DNA of 64,000 nucleotides from a candidate division KSB1 bacterium (GCA_034506175.1 JAPDQB010000022.1:31770-95769), one strand, 5' to 3'. Shown: positions 25,540-34,997, counted from the first letter of the stretch. The notes: a model not told the origin generated them from the letters alone. Program-made: numbers and translations.

Positions 25540-28134
25540 TCAACGCCGGCTTTTTGCTTTTTCGAGACGTAATTTGGCGGCATCAACAACCGCGCGATAA
25601 ACTTCCACCTGTTCGGCTTCGGTAAGCGCCAAAATTTCCCTCAAAACGATGTGATCAAGCTCCCGGCGGTCGGGCTTGACTTTGTCCAATGAAACTTCTT
25701 CCGACGAAGACGCGCCGATTTCGTCAAAAATCGAGCCGACTTCTCTTCGCCCCAGGCGGCTCAACGCATGGGCCAGCCGGTTGCGCGTCGAAGCCGAAAC
25801 CGCCGGCGGCTGAATCACCAAAGTTTGCTTCGCTTCCTCCACGGTGGCTTCGATGGCGCCAAGCCCCATGATCGATCTTTGAAATTCCAGATACATTGCC
25901 ACAAAGGTTGAATTTAAAACTGCCGCAATGAACTCGCCATCGTTTGCTTGCGGATAAACGTGATAAAACCGCTGATTGGCAAGAACGTTCCCGCTGGCCA
26001 AATAGTGGCGATGATAAACGTCGAACGCTTTTTGCCAGAGCAGGCGCGACGGCTCGAGACTGGAAAGCTGATACCATTTCTGCCGTGACGAACAGGTTCT
26101 GGTTTCAGCCGGAACCAGTGTTCGGTTTTTTCCCATTTGATATGCCTTTTTCTCACCATGCCGAAGGTATTTCGCGATGAGCTTGCCCTTGATGTTTTCT
26201 TTTGTCTCATTAACGATGACGGCAAAATCCCGAATGGATTGCACGTCGATGAAAATATTTTTGTAGTTTTCGGGATTGCGAATCACGGGCTGAAGAAACT
26301 CCTTTTCAACCAGCCAGCGCGTACCGTCGCCGCTTTGAATCAGCCTGAGATCGGCAAGCTTTCCTTCATAACCCATCCGGCTGGACAGTTGCCTGATTTC
26401 TTTCGTGCTCGTTGAGTCGGTCACATCGGTAACATAGAACCACGGATCGGCGCCGGTCGTAAAGCCGCGGCGAATTTGGGCGACTTCTCCGAGCGGGGCA
26501 AGCTTATCCTTTCCCTTTGCCAGAATTTTAAAAAAAATTTCCGGGGCGCGCAGATATTTTCCCCATTTTGTGCCGACATATTTCCGGCTCACAGAATCTG
26601 TCCCCTCCTCGCGCAGCTCTTTTTGGCTTTTGGGAAAAATCCGCCAACATTCGCTTTCGCCAAAATCCGCCTGCGCCAGGATGTCCCTTTTCAGCCGGTC
26701 GATGGCGTTGAATCTGGCGACCTGTTTTTCCCAGCCGTCTCGAGCCGGCGGGATCCAGCAGCGCAAGGGTTTTTTGAGATAAACAAAGCGAACCGCATTG
26801 GCCTCACGCCTTTGCCGATTGCTGCATTTTTGCAGAATGACAATGCAGGTGTTGACGCCGGCTTCGGCAAACCACCGCTCGACTTGCGAGGCGATGATGG
26901 CGACGATCTTGTAATGATCGAGAAAAAACTCTTGCAGGCCTTTGCCATAATCAACGTCGAGCCATGAATCCGAAACGACAAAGCCGAAGAAACCGCCTTC
27001 TTTCAAAAATTTGGCGCCGTGAACAAAAAAATAGGCGTGAATGCCGGCGCGTTTGCCGATTGCCGCCATTTTTTGACGGCGAAAATAAACCGCCTTGTCG
27101 ATCAAATTTTCCTTATAAGCCGCCGCGGTGGAAGAAATTTTATTCATCTCCTCCTGCCGGGTGTACGGCGGATTTCCCACCACGGCATCGAACCAGCGCG
27201 GAAGCGCTGCTTCTTCCGCTTGCACGTTTTTTCTTTTTTTATGATCAAGCGCTTCGTCTGCGCCGGCGCGCCAATCGAAAAAATCCTGCTGAATGATGTT
27301 CGGCTGATTTGGGGCGGCTTTCAGGTCATTGATCGCCAGATTGATTTTCGCCAGGTGTGCCGGAAACGGGGCGATTTCGCTGCCCCACAAGGTCGCCAAA
27401 ATTTTCTCATGCGGCAAGCGTCGATTCAGCATCTTCTTGTGCTGATAGGCGCGCACGAGAAACATGCCGGCGCCGCAGGCGGGGTCGAGAATCGCGGCAT
27501 CTTCATGTTCAACGCAGAACCGCAGAATCAAATCAACCACCTCCGGGCTGGTGAAATACTGGCCGAAATCGTGCCGCGCGTCCGATGGAATCAAACGCTC
27601 AAACACTCTGCCGATCACGTCATATCCGAGCCTGGAAAAATCGTATGTTTTAAAAACTCCGGATGCGGCTTCAATTTCCTTTACGATCGCCATCGCGCGG
27701 GTTTTTGGAAAAGCGATTTTTTCGATAAAATCGGCGGTGTAAAGGGCCTCGTAATCAATTTTCAAAACCTGCTTGAAATAATTCCGCAGGGTTGACCGCA
27801 GTCTTTTGAAATCATCGGGAAAGGCAAATGCCGCGAGCGCACGAGATTCTTTCGCGCGCAGCAGATGAGAAAAAAGAATCTTGTTGATGAGCAGATAAGC
27901 CGTGCATTTGGCGGCATAATCGAAATCAGCGGGTCGCCGCCGGAATTTGCGCTTTTGCTTGGCAAACCAACCGGCCAATTTCCCGGCGAAAATCGGGTTT
28001 TCGCGGGTTTGTTCTTTTAGAATGCTTCGATAAAAATCCGCCAGGGTGTTTATTTTTTCCTGAAGTCGGGCCACTAAAAATTCATCTGTTGCTGGTTGCG
28101 GAGCGGATGTAATTTCAAAGTGACTCATCTTCAT
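25540..28134 (-). CDS. Orphan N6-adenine DNA methyltransferase inside the nuo operon
   Basis: 864 residues. An N-terminal helical region (1-210) is followed by the SAM-binding motif I ILDPACGAGMF (215-225), a WGSEIAPFPAHLAKIN segment, and catalytic motif IV VVGNPPYTRQEE (319-328). The C-terminal half (about 550-800) looks like a target-recognition domain (APLGEVAQIRRGFTTGADPW) and a helix-rich tail. This is the layout of Eco57I/BREX PglX-like or type IIG enzymes, but I see no PD-(D/E)xK nuclease motif at the N-terminus and no nuclease or BREX gene nearby. It begins 41 bp after nuoM and ends 29 bp before nuoN in the same direction, so it is translated from the nuo transcript. Confidence 0.88.
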   Translation of the reverse strand: MKMSHFEITSAPQPATDEFLVARLQEKINTLADFYRSILKEQTRENPIFAGKLAGWFAKQKRKFRRRPADFDYAAKCTAYLLINKILFSHLLRAKESRALAAFAFPDDFKRLRSTLRNYFKQVLKIDYEALYTADFIEKIAFPKTRAMAIVKEIEAASGVFKTYDFSRLGYDVIGRVFERLIPSDARHDFGQYFTSPEVVDLILRFCVEHEDAAILDPACGAGMFLVRAYQHKKMLNRRLPHEKILATLWGSEIAPFPAHLAKINLAINDLKAAPNQPNIIQQDFFDWRAGADEALDHKKRKNVQAEEAALPRWFDAVVGNPPYTRQEEMNKISSTAAAYKENLIDKAVYFRRQKMAAIGKRAGIHAYFFVHGAKFLKEGGFFGFVVSDSWLDVDYGKGLQEFFLDHYKIVAIIASQVERWFAEAGVNTCIVILQKCSNRQRREANAVRFVYLKKPLRCWIPPARDGWEKQVARFNAIDRLKRDILAQADFGESECWRIFPKSQKELREEGTDSVSRKYVGTKWGKYLRAPEIFFKILAKGKDKLAPLGEVAQIRRGFTTGADPWFYVTDVTDSTSTKEIRQLSSRMGYEGKLADLRLIQSGDGTRWLVEKEFLQPVIRNPENYKNIFIDVQSIRDFAVIVNETKENIKGKLIAKYLRHGEKKAYQMGKNRTLVPAETRTCSSRQKWYQLSSLEPSRLLWQKAFDVYHRHYLASGNVLANQRFYHVYPQANDGEFIAAVLNSTFVAMYLEFQRSIMGLGAIEATVEEAKQTLVIQPPAVSASTRNRLAHALSRLGRREVGSIFDEIGASSSEEVSLDKVKPDRRELDHIVLREILALTEAEQVEVYRAVVDAAKLRLEKAKSRR

Positions 28135-28175
28135 TCCAAAAAATTCCTGCGCGTAAAGGCGCTGCTACGAAAATT

Positions 28176-29720
28176 TTATCGCATTCCCCACAACGCCGGG
28201 GCTTCTTTCATGACGACAACGAGATTGTTCATCGTCACTTCGAGCAAGTTCAACACCGGCGCCGGGTAAATGCCAAGGGCGATGACGATGAGCGCCAGCG
28301 GCACGAGGGTGAACAGCTCGCGGCCGTTGATTTCCGGCAGCGTGGCATACTTGGAATTTAATTGTCCCAGGAACATGCGCTGCAAAGTCCACAGCATGTA
28401 GCCGGCGACGAGCACGATGCCGAGGGTGGCGATGATCGTGTAAACCTTTAAATTGAAGGTCGTCGAGCTGAAGGCGCCGAGGAAGCTGAATGCTTCGCTG
28501 ATGAAACTGGAGAGGCCGGGCAAGCCGAGATTGGCGAAAAACGCAACAGTGACGATGCCGGTGTAGATCGGCATTTGCTGCGCCAACCCGCCGAAGCCAT
28601 CGATGTCGCGATGATGGGCGCGGTCGTAAATGACGCCGACGAGCAAGAAGAGCATGGCGGTGACGGTGCCGTGATTGAACATTTGCAGCACCGCGCCGTT
28701 CATGCCGAGCGGCGTCAAGCCGGCCATGCCCAACATGACGACGCCCATGTGGCCAATTGAGGAATAGGCGACGAGCTTTTTCAAATCTTTTTGCGCCATG
28801 GCGCAGAGCGCGCCGTACACGATGTTGATGACGGCGATGATGACAAAGCCGTAGGCAAACGGTTTGTACATCATGGCATCGGGCAGAATCGGATAGCTGA
28901 TCCGGAGCAAACCGTAAGTTCCCATCTTCAAGAGAACGCCGGCCAGAATGACGCTGATCGGCGTCGGCGCTTCGACGTGGGCGTCAGGCAGCCAGGTATG
29001 GAAGGGGAACGCGGGAATTTTAATGGCGAAACCGATGTACAACGCCGCGAAAACGAGCAGGCGGACGTTGAACTGGCTGAGCAAACCTTGATGCAGGGTT
29101 TGATCCATCATGTGCAGCATGTTGAACGTATGGCCGCCGGTGACCGGGTCTTTCACATTGAAATAGAAAACCAGCATGGCAACCAGCATGAGCACGGAGC
29201 CCAGCAAGGTGTAGAGGAAAAATTTGATCGCGGCATATTCGCGGCGGGGGCCGCCCCAAATGCCGATGAGAAAATACATCGGCAGCAGCATGACTTCCCA
29301 AAAAATGTAGAAGAGGAAGAAATCCAACGCGCAGAAGACGCCCATCATGCCGGCGTCGAGCAGCAGAAAGAGCGCAAAATAACCTTTGACGGCTTTTTGA
29401 ATGCCCCACGAGGCAAAGATACAAAGAAACGAGAGCAGGGCCGTCAACAACACCATGGACACCGAGAGGCCGTCGATACCAACAAAATATTCGATATTGT
29501 AAGACGGTATCCACTTGGCCTGCTCGACCATTTGCATCGTCGCGGTGTTGCGGTCGAATTTGATGAAAATGTAAATCGCCAGCACGACCTGCAGGCCGGT
29601 GAACACGGCGGAAATCGCGCGAATGATGCCGGTTTGTTTTTCATGGCGCGGCACGAGCAGCACCAACACCGCGCCGATGATCGGCAGGAAGATAATCCAA
29701 CTGAGAACGTTTGAGATCAT
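28176..29720 (-). CDS. nuoM: NADH-quinone oxidoreductase subunit M
   Basis: 514 residues with about 14 spans, the NuoM antiporter-like subunit of complex I. Typical signatures are FYIFWEVMLLPMYFLIGIWG (with the essential Glu), FHTWLPDAHVEAPTPISVIL, KLVAYSSIGHMGVVMLG and ANLGLPGLSSFISEAF. A ribosome binding site (CGAGGGAGAA) precedes the ATG at 29720. It follows nuoL with a 139-bp gap that holds an inverted repeat, and precedes the methylase gene. Confidence 0.97.
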   Translation of the reverse strand: MISNVLSWIIFLPIIGAVLVLLVPRHEKQTGIIRAISAVFTGLQVVLAIYIFIKFDRNTATMQMVEQAKWIPSYNIEYFVGIDGLSVSMVLLTALLSFLCIFASWGIQKAVKGYFALFLLLDAGMMGVFCALDFFLFYIFWEVMLLPMYFLIGIWGGPRREYAAIKFFLYTLLGSVLMLVAMLVFYFNVKDPVTGGHTFNMLHMMDQTLHQGLLSQFNVRLLVFAALYIGFAIKIPAFPFHTWLPDAHVEAPTPISVILAGVLLKMGTYGLLRISYPILPDAMMYKPFAYGFVIIAVINIVYGALCAMAQKDLKKLVAYSSIGHMGVVMLGMAGLTPLGMNGAVLQMFNHGTVTAMLFLLVGVIYDRAHHRDIDGFGGLAQQMPIYTGIVTVAFFANLGLPGLSSFISEAFSFLGAFSSTTFNLKVYTIIATLGIVLVAGYMLWTLQRMFLGQLNSKYATLPEINGRELFTLVPLALIVIALGIYPAPVLNLLEVTMNNLVVVMKEAPALWGMR

Positions 29721-29772
29721 TTCTCCCTCGGGATAATTTTGATTGCGGCAAAAAGTATCGAAAACATTTTCC

Positions 29773-29835
29773 CAGCGGATAGAAACAACGCAACCGATGA
29801 TGAGCTTTTATCCGTTGCGTCGTTTCTATCCGTTG
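29773..29835 (-). repeat. 24-bp imperfect inverted repeat between nuoL and nuoM
   Basis: Left arm 29773-29796 and right arm 29812-29835 pair over about 21 of 24 positions (core CGGATAGAAAC with GTTTCTATCCG), loop about 15 nt. No T-run follows on the minus strand, so it may be an RNA processing or stabilising hairpin, or a small mobile palindrome. Confidence 0.7.
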
Positions 29836-29859
29836 GGGGTTTTTATTTTTAAATCTGCA

Positions 29860-31902
29860 TTATGCAAACGCCAACTGCAAAATATATAACAACACCACCG
29901 CGCCGAGCGCCATGAGAATATAACTTTGCACGCGGCCGGTTTGAACTTCGCGCAGGGTCGCGCCGAACCAGCCGACGACGTTGGCGGTGAGGTTGACGAG
30001 GCCGTCGACGATTTTGTTGTCGTGCCAGCCGCTGGCCCACGAGCCGAGCACGGTCACTTTTGCCGCGCCATTGACCAGGCCATCGATGACTTTCAAATCA
30101 AACCAGGCGGAAACGCGGCTGAACAGATGCGTGCCGGCGAGAACCGTGGCTTCGTAGAGATCGTCGAAACGCCATTTGTTCAACAGAAAATTGTAAACCG
30201 GCTTGAAGCGCTCGGCCACGGCGTCGGCGGAAAATTTTTTCCAATAATAGAACGCGGTTGACAGCAAAATGCCGAGGCCGGCGACGAAGATCGACAGCCA
30301 CATGGCCAGGGTGTGCGCGGTGTGAGCGACATCGTGTCCGGCTTCGGCAGCGGCTGCCGGTGCCACGGCGCTTGCCGCGTAACTTGCCAGCTCCGGTTTG
30401 GTGACCAAATCTTGGAACCAACTGCCGTAACCACCGACAACCGACAAGACGCCGAGCACGATCAACGGCACGGTCATGACGGTCGGCGATTCGTGAATGT
30501 GATGATGCACCTCACGCTTCGCCGGCTCGCCGAAGAAGGTGAGATAAACCAGGCGAAACATGTAAAACGCCGTAATGCCGGCTGATAACAGCAGCACGCC
30601 GAAGATCACGGTATGAAGAAGATTGTGCGAGGTCATCGCGGTTTCCAAAGCCGCGGCAAGAATGGCGTCTTTGCTGAAGAAACCGGCGAAGAACGGCACG
30701 CCGGAGATCGCGCAGGTGGCGAGCAGCATCGTGAGAAAAGTCACCGGCATCTTGCTGCGCAAGCCGCCCATGTTGCGCATGTCCTGCGGATCGGAGTGGT
30801 GATCGTGCAATTCGTGATAAGCGTGGTGCATGGCGTGAATCACCGAGCCGGAGCCGAGGAAGAGCAGCGCTTTAAAGAAAGCATGCGTCATCAGATGAAA
30901 AAGTCCGGCCATGTAACCGCCGACGCCCAATGCGGCGATCATGTAGCCGAGCTGGCTGATCGTCGAATACGCCAGGACTTTTTTGATATCCATCTGCGTG
31001 ATGGCAATCGTCGCGGCGATGAAAGCGGTGATGGCACCGATAACGCCGATGAAAAGCAGGGCATCGGCGGAGTAAAACACATAGGTGCGGCCAACGAGAT
31101 AAACACCGGCGGCGACCATGGTGGCGGCGTGAATCAACGCGGAAACCGGCGTCGGGCCTTCCATGGCGTCCGGCAGCCAGACGTGCAGCGGGAATTGCGC
31201 GGATTTGCCGATGGCGCCGAAGAAGATCAAAATGCCGGCCAGCGTGAGCCATCCGCCGGCCAATTCACCGGCGGCGACGCCGGCAAACACGTCGTCAAAG
31301 CCCAGCGTGCCGAGGGTGGCGACGATGATCATGATGCCGGCAAACATGCCGAGATCGCCGACGCGCGTGGTGATGAACGCTTTGATGGCCGCGTCGCTGG
31401 CGGATTTTTTCTCGTACCAGTGACCGATGAGCAGGTAGGAACAGACGCCGACCAATTCCCAAAAAATATAAATGCCGAAGAAATTGTCCACCAGCACCAA
31501 TCCCAACATCGAGAAGCTGAACAGCGCCAGATAAGCAAAGTAGCGGCTGTAGCGCACATCGCCGTGCATGTAGCCGATGGAAAAAAGATGCACGAGGGCG
31601 CTCACCAACGTGACGATGACCAGCATCACGGCGGTGAGGTTGTCGATGAGGAGGCCGAAACTGAGATCGACCGGGCCGACTTTGATCCAATCAAACGTGC
31701 GATTAATTTTGAAGGCGGGGTCATAGTGGGCGAGCACACGGCCAAAAATCAAAATCGCCAAAATCAAGCTGATGAACATGGCCGAGGTCGGCAGCCAATC
31801 GCCCTGCCGCGGCAGGCGTTTGCCAAAGAAGATTTGAATGACAAACGCTGAGAGCGGCAGCAGCAGAATGATGATGGCTTGGGTGAGAATGGTGTTTTCC
31901 AA
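29860..31902 (-). CDS. nuoL: NADH-quinone oxidoreductase subunit L
   Basis: 680 residues, about 16 spans including the long lateral helix near the C-terminus. NuoL is the distal proton-pumping subunit of complex I. Seen are FWELVGVCSYLLIGHWYEK, QFPLHVWLPDAMEGPTPVSALIHAATMVAAGVY in two pieces, KVLAYSTISQLGYM and THAFFKALLFLGSGSVIHAMHH. It lies downstream of the S23 gene, whose stop is 44 bp upstream of the nuoL start. Length is normal. Confidence 0.97.
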   Translation of the reverse strand: MENTILTQAIIILLLPLSAFVIQIFFGKRLPRQGDWLPTSAMFISLILAILIFGRVLAHYDPAFKINRTFDWIKVGPVDLSFGLLIDNLTAVMLVIVTLVSALVHLFSIGYMHGDVRYSRYFAYLALFSFSMLGLVLVDNFFGIYIFWELVGVCSYLLIGHWYEKKSASDAAIKAFITTRVGDLGMFAGIMIIVATLGTLGFDDVFAGVAAGELAGGWLTLAGILIFFGAIGKSAQFPLHVWLPDAMEGPTPVSALIHAATMVAAGVYLVGRTYVFYSADALLFIGVIGAITAFIAATIAITQMDIKKVLAYSTISQLGYMIAALGVGGYMAGLFHLMTHAFFKALLFLGSGSVIHAMHHAYHELHDHHSDPQDMRNMGGLRSKMPVTFLTMLLATCAISGVPFFAGFFSKDAILAAALETAMTSHNLLHTVIFGVLLLSAGITAFYMFRLVYLTFFGEPAKREVHHHIHESPTVMTVPLIVLGVLSVVGGYGSWFQDLVTKPELASYAASAVAPAAAAEAGHDVAHTAHTLAMWLSIFVAGLGILLSTAFYYWKKFSADAVAERFKPVYNFLLNKWRFDDLYEATVLAGTHLFSRVSAWFDLKVIDGLVNGAAKVTVLGSWASGWHDNKIVDGLVNLTANVVGWFGATLREVQTGRVQSYILMALGAVVLLYILQLAFA

Positions 31903-31921
31903 AGTTATTCCTCGAAATTTA

Positions 31922-31950
31922 GATGCTGGATGCTCGATGCTGGATGCTAG
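31922..31950 (+). repeat. GATGCTGGATGC repeat, left of the S23 gene
   Basis: GATGCTGGATGCTCGATGCT, continuing GGATGCTAG, overlaps the S23 stop codon. The inverted form stands at 32441-32467 on the other side of that gene and again at 54919-54946. Confidence 0.75.
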
Positions 31951-32390
31951 TCGTTCATTTCATCGTCGTTGGTAAAAATTTGTTGGCCAATTTGGTCTTT
32001 GGGAGCAAGATGCTCGGCAATAACACCTTGAAGAAAACTATTGATCTTCTTGCCGAGCATGTCGTGGCGTTTAATCAGATCATCGCAGATGGTTTTATCA
32101 GCAAGCGAGCCGGTATCAAAAAGCATTTCGATATGATCTCGTGTTTCATCGCACGACGATAACGCGTAGGTCAAAAATTTGATGAAGTCATTTTTATATC
32201 TCCGCCGGCCATGGCCTTCAACGATGTTGCTGGAAATCGATTTAGACGAACGACGCATCTGGCTTCCTTCTTCATACATTTCAAACTTCGGCAATTTTTC
32301 CAGCGTCATTTTATGCACAACAGGAACCAACTCCCTTGCCATTTTCCAAATCTCAAGATCACGATAACTTCTTGTTTTCTTCTCATTCAT
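31947..32390 (-). CDS. Four-helix-bundle (S23/IVP-type) protein inside the nuo operon
   Basis: 147 residues with the pattern of the TIGR02436 four-helix-bundle family: [15 protein letters not shown] near the N-terminus, [20 protein letters not shown] (about 61-80) and [20 protein letters not shown]. Relatives are encoded in intervening sequences of 23S rRNA genes or as free-standing genes of unknown function. It lies between nuoK and nuoL in sense orientation and is flanked by inverted copies of a GATGCTGGATGC repeat, which suggests it arrived as a cassette. Its C-terminal 20 residues are acidic and overlap the repeat. Confidence 0.85.
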   Translation of the reverse strand: MNEKKTRSYRDLEIWKMARELVPVVHKMTLEKLPKFEMYEEGSQMRRSSKSISSNIVEGHGRRRYKNDFIKFLTYALSSCDETRDHIEMLFDTGSLADKTICDDLIKRHDMLGKKINSFLQGVIAEHLAPKDQIGQQIFTNDDEMND

Positions 32391-32440
32391 AACAACCCTC
32401 CCTGAAATTAGGGACCCAACTCACGCATTAATCATTTAAC

Positions 32441-32467
32441 ATCCAACGACCAGCATCAAGCATCCAG
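32441..32467 (-). repeat. GATGCTGGATGC repeat, right of the S23 gene (inverted)
   Basis: ATCCAACGACCAGCATCAAG followed by CATCCAG is the reverse-complement form of the copy at 31922-31950. It abuts the nuoK stop codon. Confidence 0.65.
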
Positions 32468-32468
32468 T

Positions 32469-32780
32469 TCACCCCGCCAGCGAATCCGCCTCGTCCAAAT
32501 TGACCGAGCGCATGCGCTGGTAGATATTCAAGACGATGGCCAAGGCGACGGCGGCGCCGGCGGCGGCAACGACGATGACGAACACGCCGAACATCTGGCC
32601 GTCGATATCCTTGTCGAGATAGCGCGCGAAGGCGATGAAGTTGATGTTGGCGGCGTTGATAATCAGCTCAACGCCCATCAAGACGGTGACGGCGTTGCGT
32701 TTGGTGATGACCGCCAGCAGGCCGAGGACAAAAAGAATCGCGCCGAGCACCAGAAAATGCGTCAAGCCGACTTGCATCAT
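32469..32780 (-). CDS. nuoK: NADH-quinone oxidoreductase subunit K
   Basis: 103 residues with three membrane spans, standard NuoK. The conserved segment MGVELIINAANINFIAF holds the membrane Glu used in proton transfer, and GLLAVITKRNAVTVL precedes it. Its ATG overlaps the nuoJ stop region (start 32780, nuoJ end 32777), the usual translational coupling of J and K. Confidence 0.97.
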   Translation of the reverse strand: MMQVGLTHFLVLGAILFVLGLLAVITKRNAVTVLMGVELIINAANINFIAFARYLDKDIDGQMFGVFVIVVAAAGAAVALAIVLNIYQRMRSVNLDEADSLAG

Positions 32781-33274
32781 CGCGCCTCCCTTCTGCCGAT
32801 AAACGCCGCACCGACGAGGGCAGCCAATAAGAGAACCGAGACGATTTCAAAAGGAATCAGGTAGTCGGTCATGAACAACGTGCCGATGTTGCGCGTGGTC
32901 GGCTCGGGCGGGCCGATTTCGGCTTTTGGCCACGGGGTTTTCCAAATCATCCACAAGAGAATGGCCGCGACGCCCGTGCAGACGGCGGCGGCGGGCAGCA
33001 TGTGCAGGGTATCGGTGCGCATCTCCAGGCCGGTGATGCGCTGCGACAGCATGACGCCGAAGAGCAGCAAGACCAAAATCCCGCCGACGTAAATCAGCAA
33101 CTGCGTCGCCGCCAGAAAATCGGCGCCGAGCATGACGTAGATGCCGGCGACGCCGAAAAAGGCGAACAACAAACCGATGGCGTTATAAATGATGTTTTTG
33201 GAGAAAACCATGACGCCGGCGGACAACAGCGTTATCGCGCCGATCACATAAAACATCGCGTCGAATGAGGTCAT
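32777..33274 (-). CDS. nuoJ: NADH-quinone oxidoreductase subunit J
   Basis: 165 residues from the ATG at 33274, preceded by AGGAAATTCTT; the frame is open to 33343 but that part translates an intergenic repeat. Five spans with the NuoJ core KNIIYNAIGLLFAFFGVAGI, then YVMLGADFLAATQLLIYVGG and ILVLLLFGVML. It couples quinone reduction to the antiporter modules. nuoI, which normally lies between nuoH and nuoJ, is missing; the gap has 69 bp made of CGTAATTCGTAA-type repeats. Confidence 0.96.
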   Translation of the reverse strand: MTSFDAMFYVIGAITLLSAGVMVFSKNIIYNAIGLLFAFFGVAGIYVMLGADFLAATQLLIYVGGILVLLLFGVMLSQRITGLEMRTDTLHMLPAAAVCTGVAAILLWMIWKTPWPKAEIGPPEPTTRNIGTLFMTDYLIPFEIVSVLLLAALVGAAFIGRREAR

Positions 33275-33343
33275 AAGAATTTCCTGAAACGTAATTCGTA
33301 AAACGTAATTCGTAACGAGTAACCCGCAACGAGCAACAAGCAA

Positions 33344-34396
33344 CTAAAACAACATCCACAAACCGACGCCGAGCACGCAGGCAAAACTAAACGGCGTCAG
33401 AACTTTCCACGACAAATGCATGAGTTGATCGACCCTGAGGCGGGGCAGCGTCCAGCGCAGCCACATCTGGGTGAAAATGAGAAACAATCCTTTCAACGCA
33501 AACCACAGCACGCCCCAGGCGCCGGAGTTTAAAAATCCAGGAATCGGGCTTGACCAGCCGCCGAGAAAGAGCGCGGCACCGACCAGCGCCACAATCAACA
33601 TTTCCGCGTATTCGGCGAGCATGAAGATCGACCATTTGAAACCGCTGTATTCGGTATGAAAACCGGCGACCAGCTCGGATTCGGCTTCGGGGAGATCGAA
33701 CGGCGTGCGGTTGCATTCGGCGAGGGTGGCAAGATAAAAAACGACGAAGGCAATGAGATTGAACGGAAAATACCGCCACATGAACCAGCGGTGAATGCCG
33801 CCGTCCTGCGCCAGGCTGATGTCATTGAAATTCAGCGAGCCGACTTGCATGACAATCACGATGATGGCCAGCCCGGCGGGAATTTCGTAGCTGACAATTT
33901 GCGCGGCGGCGCGCATGCCGCCGAGCAGCGCCCATTTGTTATTCGAAGCCCAGCCCGCCATCAGAATGGCGATGACCGAGAGCGAGGTGATGGAGGCGAC
34001 ATAAAACACGCCGATGTCGAAGTTGGCAAAAACAAAATTGCGGGCATAAGGCAGGGCCGCAAAAGCGGCGCAGGGCGCGGCAAAGGCGAGAAACGGCGCA
34101 AACCAGTGCAGGCGTTTATCCGCGGCCGCCGGAACGATGTCTTCTTTGATCAGCAGCTTGACGGCGTCGGCGAGCGTTTGCAGCATGCCGCGCGGGCCGA
34201 CTTCCATCGGCCCCATGCGATCCTGCATCCAGGCCGAGACTTTGCGTTCGGCATAAACCATCACCAGCGCATTCAGCGCCATGACGGTTGCAAAAAACGC
34301 CGCGGCGATCACCAAAAAAATGAGCGTCAGTACCGCCGGCGGCAGGCCGGCTAAAAAACTTTGACCGCTTTGCAGCGTTTCGATCAATTCACGCAT
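33344..34396 (-). CDS. nuoH: NADH-quinone oxidoreductase subunit H
   Basis: 350 residues, eight or nine spans. NuoH forms the quinone channel wall. Recognisable are AERKVSAWMQDRMGPMEVGP (about 50-69), GMLQTLADAVKLLIKED, LAECNRTPFDLPEAESELVA (acidic E-channel loop), GFHTEYSGFKWSIFMLAEY and LRWTLPRLRVDQLMHLSWK. It directly follows nuoA; nuoB, nuoC and nuoD, which usually stand between A and H, are absent. Confidence 0.97.
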   Translation of the reverse strand: MRELIETLQSGQSFLAGLPPAVLTLIFLVIAAAFFATVMALNALVMVYAERKVSAWMQDRMGPMEVGPRGMLQTLADAVKLLIKEDIVPAAADKRLHWFAPFLAFAAPCAAFAALPYARNFVFANFDIGVFYVASITSLSVIAILMAGWASNNKWALLGGMRAAAQIVSYEIPAGLAIIVIVMQVGSLNFNDISLAQDGGIHRWFMWRYFPFNLIAFVVFYLATLAECNRTPFDLPEAESELVAGFHTEYSGFKWSIFMLAEYAEMLIVALVGAALFLGGWSSPIPGFLNSGAWGVLWFALKGLFLIFTQMWLRWTLPRLRVDQLMHLSWKVLTPFSFACVLGVGLWMLF

Positions 34397-34448
34397 TCAA
34401 ATCCTCCTCGAGCAAGTTGCAGCACTGCAATTTGCAATATGTGGTTTT

Positions 34449-34904
34449 CTACGCCATCATGTGCGCGCGCGCTTCGGATGGCGCCGGCGCCGGTTGCTCC
34501 TCGAAGAATTGTGGCGCGGACTCGCGCGCGTATTTGCCGGTTTGTGGCTTGTCCCATTCCAAATCGCCCTTGCGCCAAACGTAAGCCAGGCCGACCAGCA
34601 AAATGCCGACAAAAATCAACGCTTCGACAAACGCAAACAAGCCCAAGGCTTTAAACACCACAGCCCAGGGGAAAAGAAAAGCGATTTCCACATCGAAAAT
34701 CAGAAAGATGAGCGCGATGACGTAAAAACGATTGTTGAATTGCACCCAGGATTGGCCGACCGGCAGTTCCCCGCATTCGTAGGTCGAAAGCTTGATGGCG
34801 GTGGGATGGCGCGGCTGCAGCAGGCGCGAAATCGCCAAATTGACGCCAACAAAGGCCGCGCCGACGACGATGAATACAAACGCGGCGGCAAAATCAAACC
34901 ACAT
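34449..34904 (-). CDS. nuoA: NADH-quinone oxidoreductase subunit A
   Basis: 151 residues with three spans. Signature: [20 protein letters not shown] (about 42-61), then [20 protein letters not shown]. The C-terminal tail (about 125-151, Pro/Ala/Glu-rich) is longer than in most NuoA proteins of about 120-130 residues. The start is preceded by a very strong GGAGGAGGAA site. It is the first gene of the operon, behind a good sigma70-type promoter. Confidence 0.96.
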   Translation of the reverse strand: MWFDFAAAFVFIVVGAAFVGVNLAISRLLQPRHPTAIKLSTYECGELPVGQSWVQFNNRFYVIALIFLIFDVEIAFLFPWAVVFKALGLFAFVEALIFVGILLVGLAYVWRKGDLEWDKPQTGKYARESAPQFFEEQPAPAPSEARAHMMA

Positions 34905-34997
34905 CTCGTTTCCTCCTCCAGATGAAGTGCTCTGTTCTTCTCGAAAAGCCGATCAGACGACTGTTATCATATTCGCTAGCGTACAAAATCAAGGCTT

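Noticed and set aside
30613..31851. 412-residue plus-strand frame opposite nuoL
   Set aside because: His/Glu/Gly-rich antisense artefact typical of GC-rich transmembrane genes.
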